Source of the DNA: Camarhynchus parvulus
Lineage: Eukaryota; Chordata; Aves; Passeriformes; Thraupidae
Reading direction: 5' to 3'
Length of the DNA: 64,000 nt
Assembly (NCBI RefSeq): GCF_901933205.1
Contig: NC_044600.1
Location: 11,632,501 to 11,696,500, forward strand
A program made the translations under genes and the position numbers. The notes below the pieces were generated by a model. That model had not been told where the DNA came from. It searched no databases and saw nothing but the letters and a program-made list of their open reading frames with translations. This document shows positions 1-12,099 of this stretch, piece after piece. Each line of letters begins with the position of its first letter. Position 1 is the first letter of the stretch.

Positions 1-1753
1 GGGTAAATTCCTTCAGGAACAGACTACTCCCACATGGGTTTTCCATGGGGTCACAAATCTTGCCAGCAAACCTTCTCCAGTGTGCATTCCTCTCTCCACA
101 CATCCACAGGTTCTGCCAGTACCCAAAGTCCTAACACAGAGAAGCTTTTGAGGCTGCTGCAGTGCTTGACAGGATTGAGGATTGTCCCCATTTCTATTTC
201 TTTTTGAGGGCCAGGGACTTCTCATCCAAGTAATCTACACTGGTGGAGTGGCAATGTCAAAGGACAGTAAGCATCCATAGAGTGTAAGACTGCATATGGA
301 CCATTACTCAAGACAAAAAGGGAAATGTTTTACTGTAGTATATGCTGAGATATAAAACTTCCCAGCTTAACCACTTTCTACCTTCAGATCCATTTAGAGC
401 TGAGTGGAGCTGACAGCATGAAGTGCATTGCACCCCTTGACACTGGATGTGCAGAGCATATGATGGGGCAAGCCATGAACACTTCTGTGTGGATATGGAG
501 AAGTGCCAGACATTGTCCTGTCTGGAGTACTTGGGCATATCCTTAAACACAGACTGAACAAGCCTGTGGGCTTCAGACTTAATGGCCTTCTGGGCCTCAG
601 TAGGTAACACAGTTTTTATACTGAGTTTTGCTGTGCTCAGTTTTGCTGCTGCTTGCAGGGAAAGGAGTGTGCAGCACCTGGCTTGTCCAGCAGCACTGCT
701 TCTTCTGCACTGACCTGCTTCCCAACAAGGAAACCTCCACATTCAACCCAGTGGACCATGGTAAAAATTAGCAGAGTGAATTTGATGTTCATTATTTCCT
801 CCTCCTCCTTGGCAGTATTCCTAGCAAATTTGGTACCTGAATTCCTAAAAGGCTCAATTCTAGATATAATTACCAGTTTGTGGGGGGCTCACAGGATGTC
901 CATAATCAATGCTCAAGGGAAAGCCCTGAGAACAGCTGGAGCTGTGCTCAGAGCGGGAGAGATCTGTTCTGTGAAAGGTAATGGAAAACTTAATATTCTC
1001 TTTTGGTGCTGAGGTACTTGATCAATTTTTTTATTCTTTTTTGTTTACATTTTAGGTGCCCTTTTCTGATTTTTAGACATATGTGTACTTTTTCTTTCTC
1101 TCTCCTATGAGCTCCTCTCCTATGAGGATAGAATTCTGCTGAAACCCTTCCCCCAAAACCACAGACAGATGCAGATTAAAGGTATGTGCTTTTGCAAGAG
1201 GTCTGTATTCACGCTGTCACTCTCTGAATTAAGATTGCTGTGGTTTATGTATGTGCAGCTGCTTTCTAATTAAAGCCCACATCTGCCCCGGCTTTAACAC
1301 CAGTCAACTGCAGTGAAGCCATTAACCCTCTCTGTTACTCTCCCCCCTTTTTCCTATGGGCACATGGAAGGCTAAATAGATTGAGAAATGAAAACCCAAA
1401 AGCCCAGTTCTCTCTCTTGCTGGGGTTATGCTCAGTACATCAGAAGAAGGAAGGGCATGGAAGCTAGGTCTCTCTCTGTTCCCTCAGGCTTAATAAGATT
1501 CTGTGTTTTAGTCTAATTTAGCACACACTCAAGGCTGGGCTGCAGTCCTTTATTCTGGTGCCCAAAAAGTTTTTACATTATTATGTCTGCTCCCAATCCG
1601 TTTAGTTGCTTAAAACTCCTGACAAGCCCCTTCTGGGAAGGATGTGTATTTGTTGAGTAAAGTGGGTTACCCTGTCATCCATCCACCCAAAGGATCCCCT
1701 GTGTCAGGGGAAGGAATCCTTGGGCATTTCGCACTTGCTCTGTGTTTCTTCAG
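1..1753. other. Intergenic, nothing recognised
   Basis: Both strands were read for splice-flanked ORFs and repeats. A minus-strand frame of 144 codons (308-742) has no recognisable features. Confidence 0.6.
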
Positions 1754-1974
1754 CTGTACAAAAGGAGAGCCAGGAGAGTCTGGCCCTGGAGACTGTGGCC
1801 TTTGCTCACAGCCAGCTTGTAGAATTCAGGAGGCCTTGTCATCCAGAAGGGATGTTTGTATGATTCTCCTAAATGACAGAGAAGATAAATGAGTACAGAT
1901 GAAAGTTTTCTCTTGTTTCCTTGGGACTGAGCAATAAAGTAGGGAATCTGTAATACCTATTAAAAAAAAAAAAA
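1754..1974 (+). other. Collagen-like short ORF with AATAAA and A-tract (doubtful terminal exon or retrocopy end)
   Basis: After a plausible acceptor (CTCTGTGTTTCTTCAG, ending 1753) an open frame reads CTKGEPGESGPGDCGLCSQP and continues to a TGA at 1890-1892, about 46 residues. Two or three Gly-X-Y triplets precede a cysteine-bearing tail, which recalls the end of some collagens. AATAAA at 1933-1938 is followed 23 nt later by 13 A residues (1962-1974), the layout of a retrotransposed mRNA end. I see no other collagen-like exon upstream within the window and do not recognise the gene; chance is quite possible. Confidence 0.2.
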
Positions 1975-4900
1975 CCAAACAATACCACCAAAACACTAGA
2001 AGAACTATGGAAAATTTGGCGCCTCTGGCTTCTTGAGCACTGTTTAGGCTTTCAAAACTGAATCAGCCCAAGTTCATGGCTGCTCTTGATAACTTCTGAC
2101 ACTTCATCCAAATGAACTATTCAGATCCTGGGTGGAGTAACACTAATGGTGATGTAACAGACCTGAGGTCAATGCATCTCCTCCCAGTGTGTGGTCTGTG
2201 AATAATATGTGGGCCTGTGGGTCCCAGAAGCGGTGATCTCTTTGTGAAAGAATTTGACAAAAAGGGTAGCTGTATCACAGTTAATACTCCCATTTCCTCA
2301 AAGAATCCATTCACTGTAAAGGAGGAAGGAACGTTCTTTTTCAATGTGTTTTTTCAAAAGCACTCAAAAGAGAAGGCACTCTGGCTGACTGGAGTTGTGT
2401 ACACCTGAAGAAAGTCTTAATTTGAAATGAGTGCTTGCAAAATATACTGAAGTCAATGTAAGATGCAGGTGACTGACTGATGGTTTCTAAAGTCAGGTTT
2501 TTGTTTTGATGCCTTCAAATGGATTTCATTGTAGCATGTGAGCTGTGATTATCACAGACTATAGGAGGGTGTATTGAACAATCTTTCCTCTCTAAACATA
2601 CTGATGGATATTTGAATTACAGAGTCAAAAAAAATTTTAATGAAGAATGCAAAAACACACCTGTTACCTCGGTGAGGGAACCCAGACTGGAAAGGGCTTA
2701 CTTGTGGATAAATCCACAGATCTTAGGAGAATGGCCACTTGTGTCCCATGAACAGAGCATCCTGCATGACCAGATTTTGTGAAATTGGATTATATAGCAG
2801 TCTTTCAGAATTTGCTAATACCAGACTGCAAACATGAGGATGTCTTTCCCCAGGTACAAATGCTTAGAGGAATGTGAGTCAGTGATGAACAAGATGAATA
2901 AAGAGCATAGCAGCAAGTAGTTTCTTTTCCTATTTTTTAGCTAACAATCAGCTGCCATTTGGGCTGGTATTTATTTCAAGAAAGAAAAGTTCCTAGAATT
3001 ATGTGATGCTTTAACTAGATAAATTCACTACAAGTGTTGCTAGTATTGATTTTTCTTGTCTATTTTTGAAGATGTCATATTTTCAACTTTCAAAGGCTTG
3101 TTGTTGCTTTTGGTTCAAGTCTTGCCTCTTTATTGCTTATTGTCAAATTGTATATCAAATCTCCCATCCAGCATTTATTCAGATACTGGCTTTGGACCAA
3201 AAATGACCCCTTTATTTGCTCACTACACACCTTACTTATGCAAGAATAGTGTATCATTTTCCTAATGAACAGCTGCATTTTAATTGCATGTCGTGGGAAT
3301 AACCATCAACTGGTGAAATACAGTCTGCTCAGCCTTCAGTGCATGTATGTAATCACCACTCTGGTCACAAAACCCCAAATTTTCTTGCATCTCTTTTGTC
3401 TGCAATGGTTGCAGCAACATTCCTCAAAAGAACATCTGTGGAGGGAACTAGGTCACTAAACTACCTAACCCAACAGAAATAGCTAATGGCTTTTTGATGA
3501 TTTTCAGTAATTTTTTTTCCTAGAGCCTCAGCTCCTAGAATAATTTGATTTTGCAAACATCTTGGTTTTCAAAAAACGTTCTCTAGCCCCTTGTGAGAAA
3601 AACTCAGAAATACAAACCTCAAAGACTTGAAATCTGTTTTAAAAAGTCCAAGGTCAATGAAAAAGTGTATTTGGATTTGACTTGTTTTTTAAATGCTTGA
3701 GACTGGAAGTCCTTAGTATCTCTCACACTTTAATGGTGCTTAATTATGTCTTTTCTAAAATTCAAAAATTGTAAGAGATACTGAAACTCTAGCAGAACGT
3801 AACCAGTTCCCACTAAAACCTGTTGGCTCCACAAAAAAATCTGTTCATATATTTCCATGAGTTGCTCTACTGAAGCAGGGCTGACTCACAGAGTTGAGAC
3901 ACCTTCTTGCAGCTGCTGAATGCAAAGGCAAATATCCCCATAACACTGCTGTGTTTTATGGGACTCTTCCAGTGCACTTACTGCCAAGAGCAAAGTAAAA
4001 ACTCTTTCCTTTAGCCTTTAATTGAACTAAGTTCTCTTTGATTCAAGGGTTAGCTTTGCCTGAGCAATGAGTGCAGAACTGGGCCAGACAAGTAGTCCCA
4101 GTATAGATCAAAAGATTATTGTATGTAGATATTAGCAGCTAACATTATTGATATTAAAGAAGAGACAGACTGTGCTTACCATCTGCAGATGTTGGAGTGG
4201 GTGGGTAAGATCTGGGTTTTAGGGAATTGGAAACATTCTGGTTTGGTGTTTTTTTTCCATTTGGTTAATTATGGAATTATTATTAAAACAGATAACAGTG
4301 ACTAATTTGGCCAATGAATTTAATGGGAGGAAAGCGCAGAAACAAAGCAAACAAAGACAAGAGAAAAAAAGTAGAAGCTTTAGCTTGTATTTAATGATAT
4401 GTAATTGCTGTTTGTACTAGAATGAAGCATTTGCCCCTACCTATTAAGGTCATTTTACAGTTTTAAATGTTCAAATTTCAATCATCATTTCAACACATGA
4501 TTAATATCATTGGCAGAGATTGTTGCTTCTGAATTGTACGAAGTGTAGAATACACATGTAACCTGCATCAGCCAATAAATCTGTGGTCCAAAGAAGAAAA
4601 ATGTATCTATGGGTGTTGTTACCTATCTTATATATAATTATTTTTTTAATGTTTTCTGTTCATAGGCTGTTGCATTTTAAAGTTTTTAATACACAAGCAA
4701 ATCTTTATGTTGTCTTTTGTTTAGGCAATTGCCCAGATATTGTTAATGTTTCTTTCTGCCTGCTGCTGTGAGAAAAATCCTCGAGGTATTTCTTTGTGTG
4801 CTAACTGTGACAGAGTAGCTTTCCTGACATTTTGCCTGCTTCAAAGAATGAAAAAATCCCTAACCCAAGGAGAACACCTGTGAACCTGGGCTGCTGCTAG

Positions 4901-5237
4901 AGCAAAAGTCTGATTCTAAAGGGAAGGCTGACTGAATTTTCTTGGTGTTGCAGATCATGTACCATCAAACTTAGATTACAGCAGATCTGTTTAAACACAT
5001 TTAAAGAAGAATCATAGCTAATTTGTGGCAGTTTCTGGCACACAGAGCCAATTAATTGTGATTGTTTATGGGAGATTGTGAACCAAGTCCACATTGTCTT
5101 CTTTCTCTACAATTTCTCTTCCATCATCAATTCTTTGTCTTTTCTGGACAGCTTCTTTTCAACTCCTTTGTCTTTTCTTAGGTATATGCTGTTTTCCTCC
5201 TTCCTAGATCTCACTGTGACTCTGCATCCTTGGGTGG
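1975..5237. other. Intergenic, nothing recognised
   Basis: AT-rich, with short ORFs only. No repeat family that I can name. Confidence 0.6.
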
Positions 5238-5887
5238 TGTCCTGGATTAGGGCAAATTTGGAAAGAAACTTCCAAAGGGTTCTCTCTAGAAAGCAGATTC
5301 AAGTGACCCCTCCCCCAACTGGTTCGGGAAAAGATTTCCTTGGAGAAAAGTGGAAGAAACCTCTTTATTTAGAACGCAAAGTATTCACAAGCATAAAAAA
5401 AATATTAAACAATAAAACCTCTCATTGTTCTGAAGAGATTGCAAATTCAGAAAGTCCTTGTCATAGGGTGTAGCTCGGCTCGCTCCGTCCCTTATCAGTC
5501 CCTCCTGTGCTGGCAAATGCCTCATCCCAGGCCCTGGTGGCCCCCAGGTGTGAGCTCCCAGTGTTTTCTTGGGTTTTCAGTCCAGAGTAGGGTTGAACAG
5601 TTCAAAGAAAAAAGAAAAACCACAGTTTGGGGAACTTCTCTGCCTCAGATAGCTAAAAAAAACCTAACTAAAAAGCAAAGGAGTGCTCTGTCCCACTGTC
5701 TGTCCATGCTGCAGACAACACAGTCCAGGAGCAGGAACGTGTGGGAGCAAGTACAGTTTCTGCAAACTGTGCAGTGCTTCTACCCCCCTTCACTCTCAGA
5801 ACTGGTCTGAAAGGTGCAGAACTTAATATCCAGCAGAAACAGAACAGATGATTGGGGATACCAGCATCATAAAGTCACCCTAGGACA
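5238..5887 (+). mobile_element. Solo LTR of an avian endogenous retrovirus, near full length
   Basis: Starts TGTCCTGGATTAGGGCAAAT and ends TAGGACA, a TG...CA element of about 650 bp with an internal AATAAA (5411-5416), which suggests plus orientation. The first 420 bp are the same repeat as 15468-15928, roughly 85% identical by eye. Flanks GGGTGG and GGGGGA could be a decayed 6-bp target duplication. No gag, pol or env coding lies beside it, so it is a solo LTR. I cannot name the family. Confidence 0.7.
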
Positions 5888-6263
5888 GGGGGAAGGACCA
5901 TCTTAGTGAATACAGGTATTGCCTTGATGTATTTTGCAGAGAACCTCTCAGTTGTGGGAGAGAACCAGTGGTGTGGTGACAGAGCAGCACATTGTGTCCT
6001 GGTTCTGCAAGGAAGCCACATCTTCCAGAAACACTGGGACAACACAGTTCAGCTTTTATCATAATTCATCATCATAGTTCATTATTCAGCTTGAGCTAGG
6101 ACTTTCCAGTTCAATGAAAAATGTGGGACCCTGGGGTGTATGTGGGACACCAGTTTTCACCTCCTAAATCCCACATTGTATCCAGGACTTTTCTCTCCTC
6201 CTGTACCAAGGTCAATTACTCTTGTACCTGCCGTTGTCCAAGTAGACAGCTTGGGTTACTCAT

Positions 6264-6540
6264 GAATCACAGAATCACTGAGGCAGTGAGTTTGGAAAAG
6301 ACCTCTGAGATCACAGAGTCTAGCCTTGGACTGATCACTACCTTGTCATCTAGACCATGGCACTAAGTGCCATATCCAGTCATTTCTTGAGCACTGCCAG
6401 AGATGGTGATTCCACCATCTCCATGGGCAGCCCACTCCAATGCTTTACAACTCTTTGTATGAAGAAATTCCCCCTGATGTCCCTCCTGAACCTCCCTGGA
6501 ACAGCTTGAGGCCATGTTCTCTTGTCCTGTCACTAAAAAA
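6264..6540 (-). mobile_element. Old CR1 LINE 3'-end fragment
   Basis: Begins AATCACAGAATCACTGAGG, then TTGGAAAAGACCTCTGAGAT and later GGTGATTCCACCATCTCC, GGGCAGCCCACTCCAATGC and TGAGGCCATGTTCTCTTGTC. This is a diverged minus-strand CR1 3' end; the right edge is approximate. Confidence 0.85.
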
Positions 6541-9500
6541 GTGGCACCAACGGACTCTGCAGAGGAACAAGTGAGGATAGGAGGGCAAACACAAGATGTA
6601 CTGCGCTGGTAGCACTTTGGCTCCAAGGAAAAAGCTGCTCTGTTCATGTCCTGAGGCAGCTGAGAGACCTTGGCTAAGAGCAAGGGCCAAACCAGCCCCA
6701 AAGCAGCAGCAGTGTGCTAGAACCCTTCCTTTCTTAATCTGCACAGCATAAGGACATGGCTTGCTTGAGGCTCTGCAGAAAATCCGTGACAGCATTGAGC
6801 ACTGACTCTGCTGAGTCAAATGAGGGCTTATGCTGCAAACCAGGTGCTGCTTCATCGGCCTTCCCTCAGCTCATTACATAATGTTAGTTACTACCAATGA
6901 CTGTTTTCATCTACTCAGAGCCAGTGAACCTTAGACTACTTTGAAGGAGGAGTACATTACATGGGAGTTACAGGATGATAGAGTTGTCCAAGAACATTTA
7001 AAGTTGAATGTATTTGATATTATGCAGAAATAAAAAGACTGCAGGTGGCTGCTCTCTCCCCTTCATCTCTTGACTTCTGGACTGTGCTGCTGCAGATGAT
7101 TTTCAGCCACTCCTATGCTGGGACATCAGATAATGGAAAGCTGCCCAGATACAGCTTGTGTCCTACTGGGAGGAGAAGAAATGTCCATCTTCATGTTCAG
7201 CTTCTCTGTGCATCACTATTTCATTTTGGCCAACAGAAATTGAAAAGAAATAAACAAAAGAAGTACACTTTCAGTAAAAGCGCCTACTTAGCTTGTTGGA
7301 ACAAAGGGCTTTGAGCATATTAGTAATAAGCAATAAGTGACTGATTGTCAGAAAAAAACATTTACAATTGTGGAAATACATTACTGTGAATTAGGCAGAT
7401 TTTTAGCTGACCTATGTAAAAATGCATGGTTTATGCATTAGGTTTTGTTTTCTTTTAGTACTGCTAGAGGAGAGGGACTGAGAAAAACTGGTTTGCATTG
7501 CCTTTTTAAAAATTATTCTCATCAATTTTGTGTGCTTCTATCATGCTTAATTGTAGGGATAATTTTAAGTTTTTAGGAAAAATTCTCATATTAGACTAAT
7601 CCAGTCTAGACATTGATTTCAGTGGGCATTGGAACTTTCTTAAATAGTTTCCAGAAAGGTTTCTTTCATCACTGGTAAACTTGGACAGCAGACAAATGAA
7701 ATGGATGAAAAATATGTATTTAGAGCATGGCATGTAAGAAAGGGATCTCAGTGCAACAGCCTGTCACCAAGATATTTGCTTTTGAAGTAGTTATTTTTTT
7801 AGAAAATACTTAACTTGCTGTAAAATGTATTATTAGTGAAAAGCTTCAAAGCAAAACATTCTTCCCTCCCAGTTTTGGTTATTTGATAAAGACAGGATTC
7901 TTAACATAATGATATGGTTGAACTGATTATGTAAAATAGCTTTTTAGCAATTAATATTTGAGTGAATGCCTTCTCTAAAATGAAACCATAATGGATCTTT
8001 GTTGCACTCTCAGATTTCCTAAAAAGACTGTTTAACTAAGCTTCTTCTGTATGAACAAAACAATAAAAAAATGTGTGAAATGCTAATTTGAGGAGTCTTC
8101 TGCTGTGCAATATCAGTCTCTTTGCTGGTACTGGGACAAATTTCTCTGTAATTCCCAATCTTTTATTTTGAAATATTTTAATGTAACCAGTGCATTTTTA
8201 CTGTGATCATAAGGTTTCATTTTTATTTTTAAGGAGTTAAAAGAGAGAGTGGTACTTTCACATGGATTTGCAACAAACTTTGATGAGTTCCAGAAAAGTG
8301 ACTGTTACACAAATATATGAGGAATGAAAAGAACTTGTTATCTTTAACAAGAGCTTGATTGGATATAATAAAAGTTCCTTGTTAATTTACTAAAGTTAGC
8401 AGTTATGCTGGTAATGAATTTATAATCAACAACATTTGATCTTCTGCGGAAGCTTTTGCCCCTTTCTCCCCCTCAAAATGTTTCTGGAGAGACTCCAGAT
8501 AATTTCCTTTAATAAGGATTAAAACTTTAAAGGAGTGTTGCTTTATAGTGACCCTTTTTGGCAGTTTATCAGAACACTTATGCAGCTGGTAAATGTAACT
8601 ACAGAATTCTGAGCAGGGATGACTACTTTTCCTTAAAGAAATCTCTCCTCTCCCCTCCCTACCATGGGCAGCACATTGTTTACAGCAACACTGACAAAAT
8701 AAAGAATCACAAAATTGAGTTACGTGGACAGGAAGGCTTTGATTCTATGGGAATAGCTCCAAAAATGTCTTGTGTAATGCATATTAAATGAAGTCATTAT
8801 CCTAGAACTTTGAAATAAGTCTATCCAAATAGACATGATCTGTTTTTTTAAAATAATTATGTTCCATTTAGAGTTCTGAGAAATTGTCTGTGTTTTTAAC
8901 GTGAATTAGGACTGACATTCACATGGATCTCACACAAGGGCTGTTGAAGTGTTGTGCTGCATGTGTAGAGAAGTTTTCCTGTTGACTCATTTTGATTTTA
9001 CAGTGCTTGTTACAAACTGGTATTGTTGGAATCAGTGTTTTACTGGGGAAGTGGCTCTATGTCTGTTTTTGTTTTGTTATTTTTTTAGAAGTCTCTCAAT
9101 CACCTCTGTATTTCTTTAAGTTCCAACCCCTGCCAGGTACTATCCTGGTCTATGGGAGTGAACACCAATAGAGCCACAGATGGACAGGGTAGACAGACAG
9201 CCCATATAATCCATCCTATGCTGCTTTTATAAGTCTATAAAAATGCAATAAAGAAAAGAGTCTCATTAGGTAGAGGCAGGGGGCTGATGGATTTGCAGGC
9301 CACACTCAGTTTATAGCTGCCTTCTGTGTGAAAGTCCACCCTAGAGTGTGAGTTTACTCTGTTTGCCTTGGCTTGTTTAGTTAGACTTAATTTACTTCTG
9401 GTAATGTTGGGCATTATTGATGTTTTTGTGGTGATTTTCACCCCAGTTTGGCACCTAAGAATGGACCCACTCTCATTTTACTCAGTAGAAATAAAACCCC

Positions 9501-10188
9501 TTAAGCCAGAGGTCAGGAGAGAAGCTGAGTGAAAAGCTCCTAACCAAGTGTGAGTTGTCGGGAAGGCAGGACTGTTTAGTTGAAAGGAAAACTTAATGTC
9601 AAAGTTCTCATTTCAACTCCTGTGTGTTTTTCTGCATTGCAGCAAACGCCACCTCCAAATACTGAAAGAGTCTAAAAGAAAAAGATTTTGTACATAATCT
9701 CAAAGCAAGTAATTTGTTCTTTTGTGGTGGGAGTCTTTCCAGAGAAGAGTTTTTTACCGTAAAAAAAGTAAGAGCATGTGATTTTTAAATTTAAGTTCAT
9801 TTTAAATCTCTCTGTGGAGTTGGAAGAGCTGGCTGCAGCAGTGCTGAAGTTTTTTCAGTCCATGCCTGTTTTTCTCAGCACTGCCAAAGGCTGCTGCAGG
9901 TGGATTCAAGCGAGGCAAATGTGCCACTGATGCCCATTATCAGTGTATTTTTTGGGAATCCTACCTAAATAAATGATGACACATTCCTAAATGTGAACTG
10001 TTGATCCAATCTTATGGAACTGTTGATATTTTTATTCACTTATTTAATATTTCAGTAAATATTCAGTAAATCAAATTAACCTTTTTTTCAACTATGTCCT
10101 GTGCCTGTAAATTCTGGCGATCACTGTGCTGCATTAATTATTTTCCTTTTATAATTTTGTAAGTTGCTATCTCTAAGTTTTGTTATTG
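6541..10188. other. Intergenic, nothing recognised
   Basis: AT-rich between two CR1 fragments. A stretch near 9119-9140 resembles CR1 weakly but is too short to call. Confidence 0.6.
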
Positions 10189-10224
10189 AGTCATAGAATG
10201 GGTTGGATTGGAAGGGACCTTAAT
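10189..10224 (-). mobile_element. Short CR1 3'-terminal fragment
   Basis: About 36 bp (TCATAGAATGGGTTGGATTG then GAAGGGACCTTA) match the extreme 3' end of CR1 read in reverse. Probably a strongly 5'-truncated insertion. Confidence 0.65.
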
Positions 10225-10920
10225 GTGTCTGTCATTTGGGTAGCTGGAAGTTCTCACCATTTACATTCAGATTTTAATGTTTTTCTTTCTAATGACTGTC
10301 TAATAGCTTGTCTTTAATGTTAAGAGATTCAAATAAGAAAATGAGCAAGCTTTCAAATAGATAACTGTTCTTCCAATAATGATTTGCTAAATTGTATCAT
10401 CATACCAAAACATGTCTGAGTCTTGAGTTCAGTCAGACAATTCCAGTTCCCATTATAAACCTTCCACAATGTTTGAATTTATTAAAGTCCATTGGGAATT
10501 TCTATCTGGCTTTTTAGTTCAATCTGTATCATTACTATTGCTGTTGTTGTTGTTGTTACTGTTACTATTGCTGGGGGTTTTTTTGTCTTCCTTCTCCTCA
10601 CTTCCTTTTCATTCAGACAAACCTACAGGTGACTCCCATGTGATGGAGGGAGCCACACAACTCATCCCTGCTCTTTGATACTGTGCATTACCCTACAGAG
10701 CTCATTCTTCAAAGCCACTGACTGTGTTTGAGGAGCCAGTTTCTGTTAATTTTAATGGGGATTAGACATCCTTTCCCTAAGGCAGCTTTGAAAAATACCC
10801 ACCAGATTCTTTATGGCTCTTCTTGGAGGCAACAAAATGTTTACCTAGTTATACAGCCACATTTCTATTTCATTTCTCCTGGGTCCTCTAAATGACACAG
10901 TTTCAAAGGGATTAGTGGAC

Positions 10921-10950
10921 TATCATTTTTGCATGCAAGGAAAAATGATA
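10921..10950. repeat. 10-bp inverted repeat with 10-nt loop
   Basis: TATCATTTTT (10921-10930), loop GCATGCAAGG, then AAAAATGATA (10941-10950). Intergenic. Confidence 0.85.
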
Positions 10951-11625
10951 CCTTGTTTTTTGAATTGTACCTTGTAACAATCATATACATGTTTATAACC
11001 TGTTCTCTCCTGGAGAACACTGATTAGCTTCAGAAAACTAATTTCTTTCCATCCTTCTCTGAATGATGTATTTAGAACATGTGTCACCTTATATATGCAG
11101 GCTTTCAAATCAAAATTGCTGAGTGATTGGGGGGAAGAGGAGAATCACCTTATGCAACAGAACCAAAAAGCAGCAAACCCAAACCCATTTTCCATTCATT
11201 GACACGCATTCCCAGAAGAAGTCTGGATTCCCTTTCTCAAGCACTGCTACCCTATCTGAAAAAATTCTGGGAAATAATAAGAGCAATCCTCAACTTAGGC
11301 AGATACTTAGAAGAATCCGCTCTGCAAACATTTCCTTTGAAAAAAGTAAGAAGTTTGCCATGGATATAAATAGAAATGTTCTTTGTTATAACAACATGGA
11401 TGGCTGCTAAATTGCATTTAAATTGTCCTTGTTTAATTTATGCTACATGCTGTCTGCCTTGTATATATCCCTTAGTTATGTTTTTGTCAGTTGTGTTTCT
11501 TTAAATGCATTATAAATTTGTATTTCCCTCATAAACCAGTCTTAAACAGGGCATCTGTACTGGAAACTGGTTTTAGTGACTTGACACTTTGGTTCTTTTA
11601 TGTTGTGAAACAAGTTTTAATTTTC

Positions 11626-12099
11626 TTAACATAGACCAGGCATGGTACATAAACCTCTACCCCCTTCAGGGAGGCTTTTATGTTTGACTCCTTTAGTGGC
11701 AAAGCTTTTGAATTTCTCCCCTGGATTGACTTGATTATGATCTTCCAAGTATATATCCTTCATGCTGATGAATTCCTGGTAGGGATCCTCAAAGGAGTTT
11801 ACAAGCTGCAATCCTAGATGAAACAGAGGAATTAAATTATCCTTGCAAAAGCTGCTACTAGTGAAATTAGGAACGTGAATATTGGTGCTGCGTGAATATT
11901 TATTCTTTGGGTGTCTAATTTTAGATACCAGGGAAATATTACTTTTTAAAGAACAGGTACTCTTGAGATTTCTGCCAGATGACTGAATCTGCGCAACCAG
12001 ATCCCAGTTTGAAAGTGTAGGACAAAACCCCTGCAAACGTTGTTGTGGCTTACTCTGCTCTGGAGCTTTGTGAAGGCTGGATGGAGTGGATCTAACCAT
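11626..12099 (-). other. Uncharacterised 157-residue ORF, doubtful
   Basis: Open frame from ATG 12099 to TAA 11628-11626, rich in Ser, Lys and Asn. The central and C-terminal part looks protein-like (VPNFTSS, SFEDPYQEF, then MKDIYLED). I recognise no domain. Other ORFs of 177-178 codons in this window are clearly noncoding, so length alone is weak support. It could be a decayed exon or chance. Confidence 0.12.

Noticed and set aside
5078..5810. Plus-strand ORFs of 123-131 codons
   Set aside because: They cover the LTR; the related LTR at 15468 has a similar open stretch (15464-15706) that simply reflects repeat sequence.
9119..9140. Possible further CR1 fragment (AGTTCCAACCCCTGCCAGG)
   Set aside because: Only about 20 bp resemble CR1, and the neighbouring bases do not continue the match.
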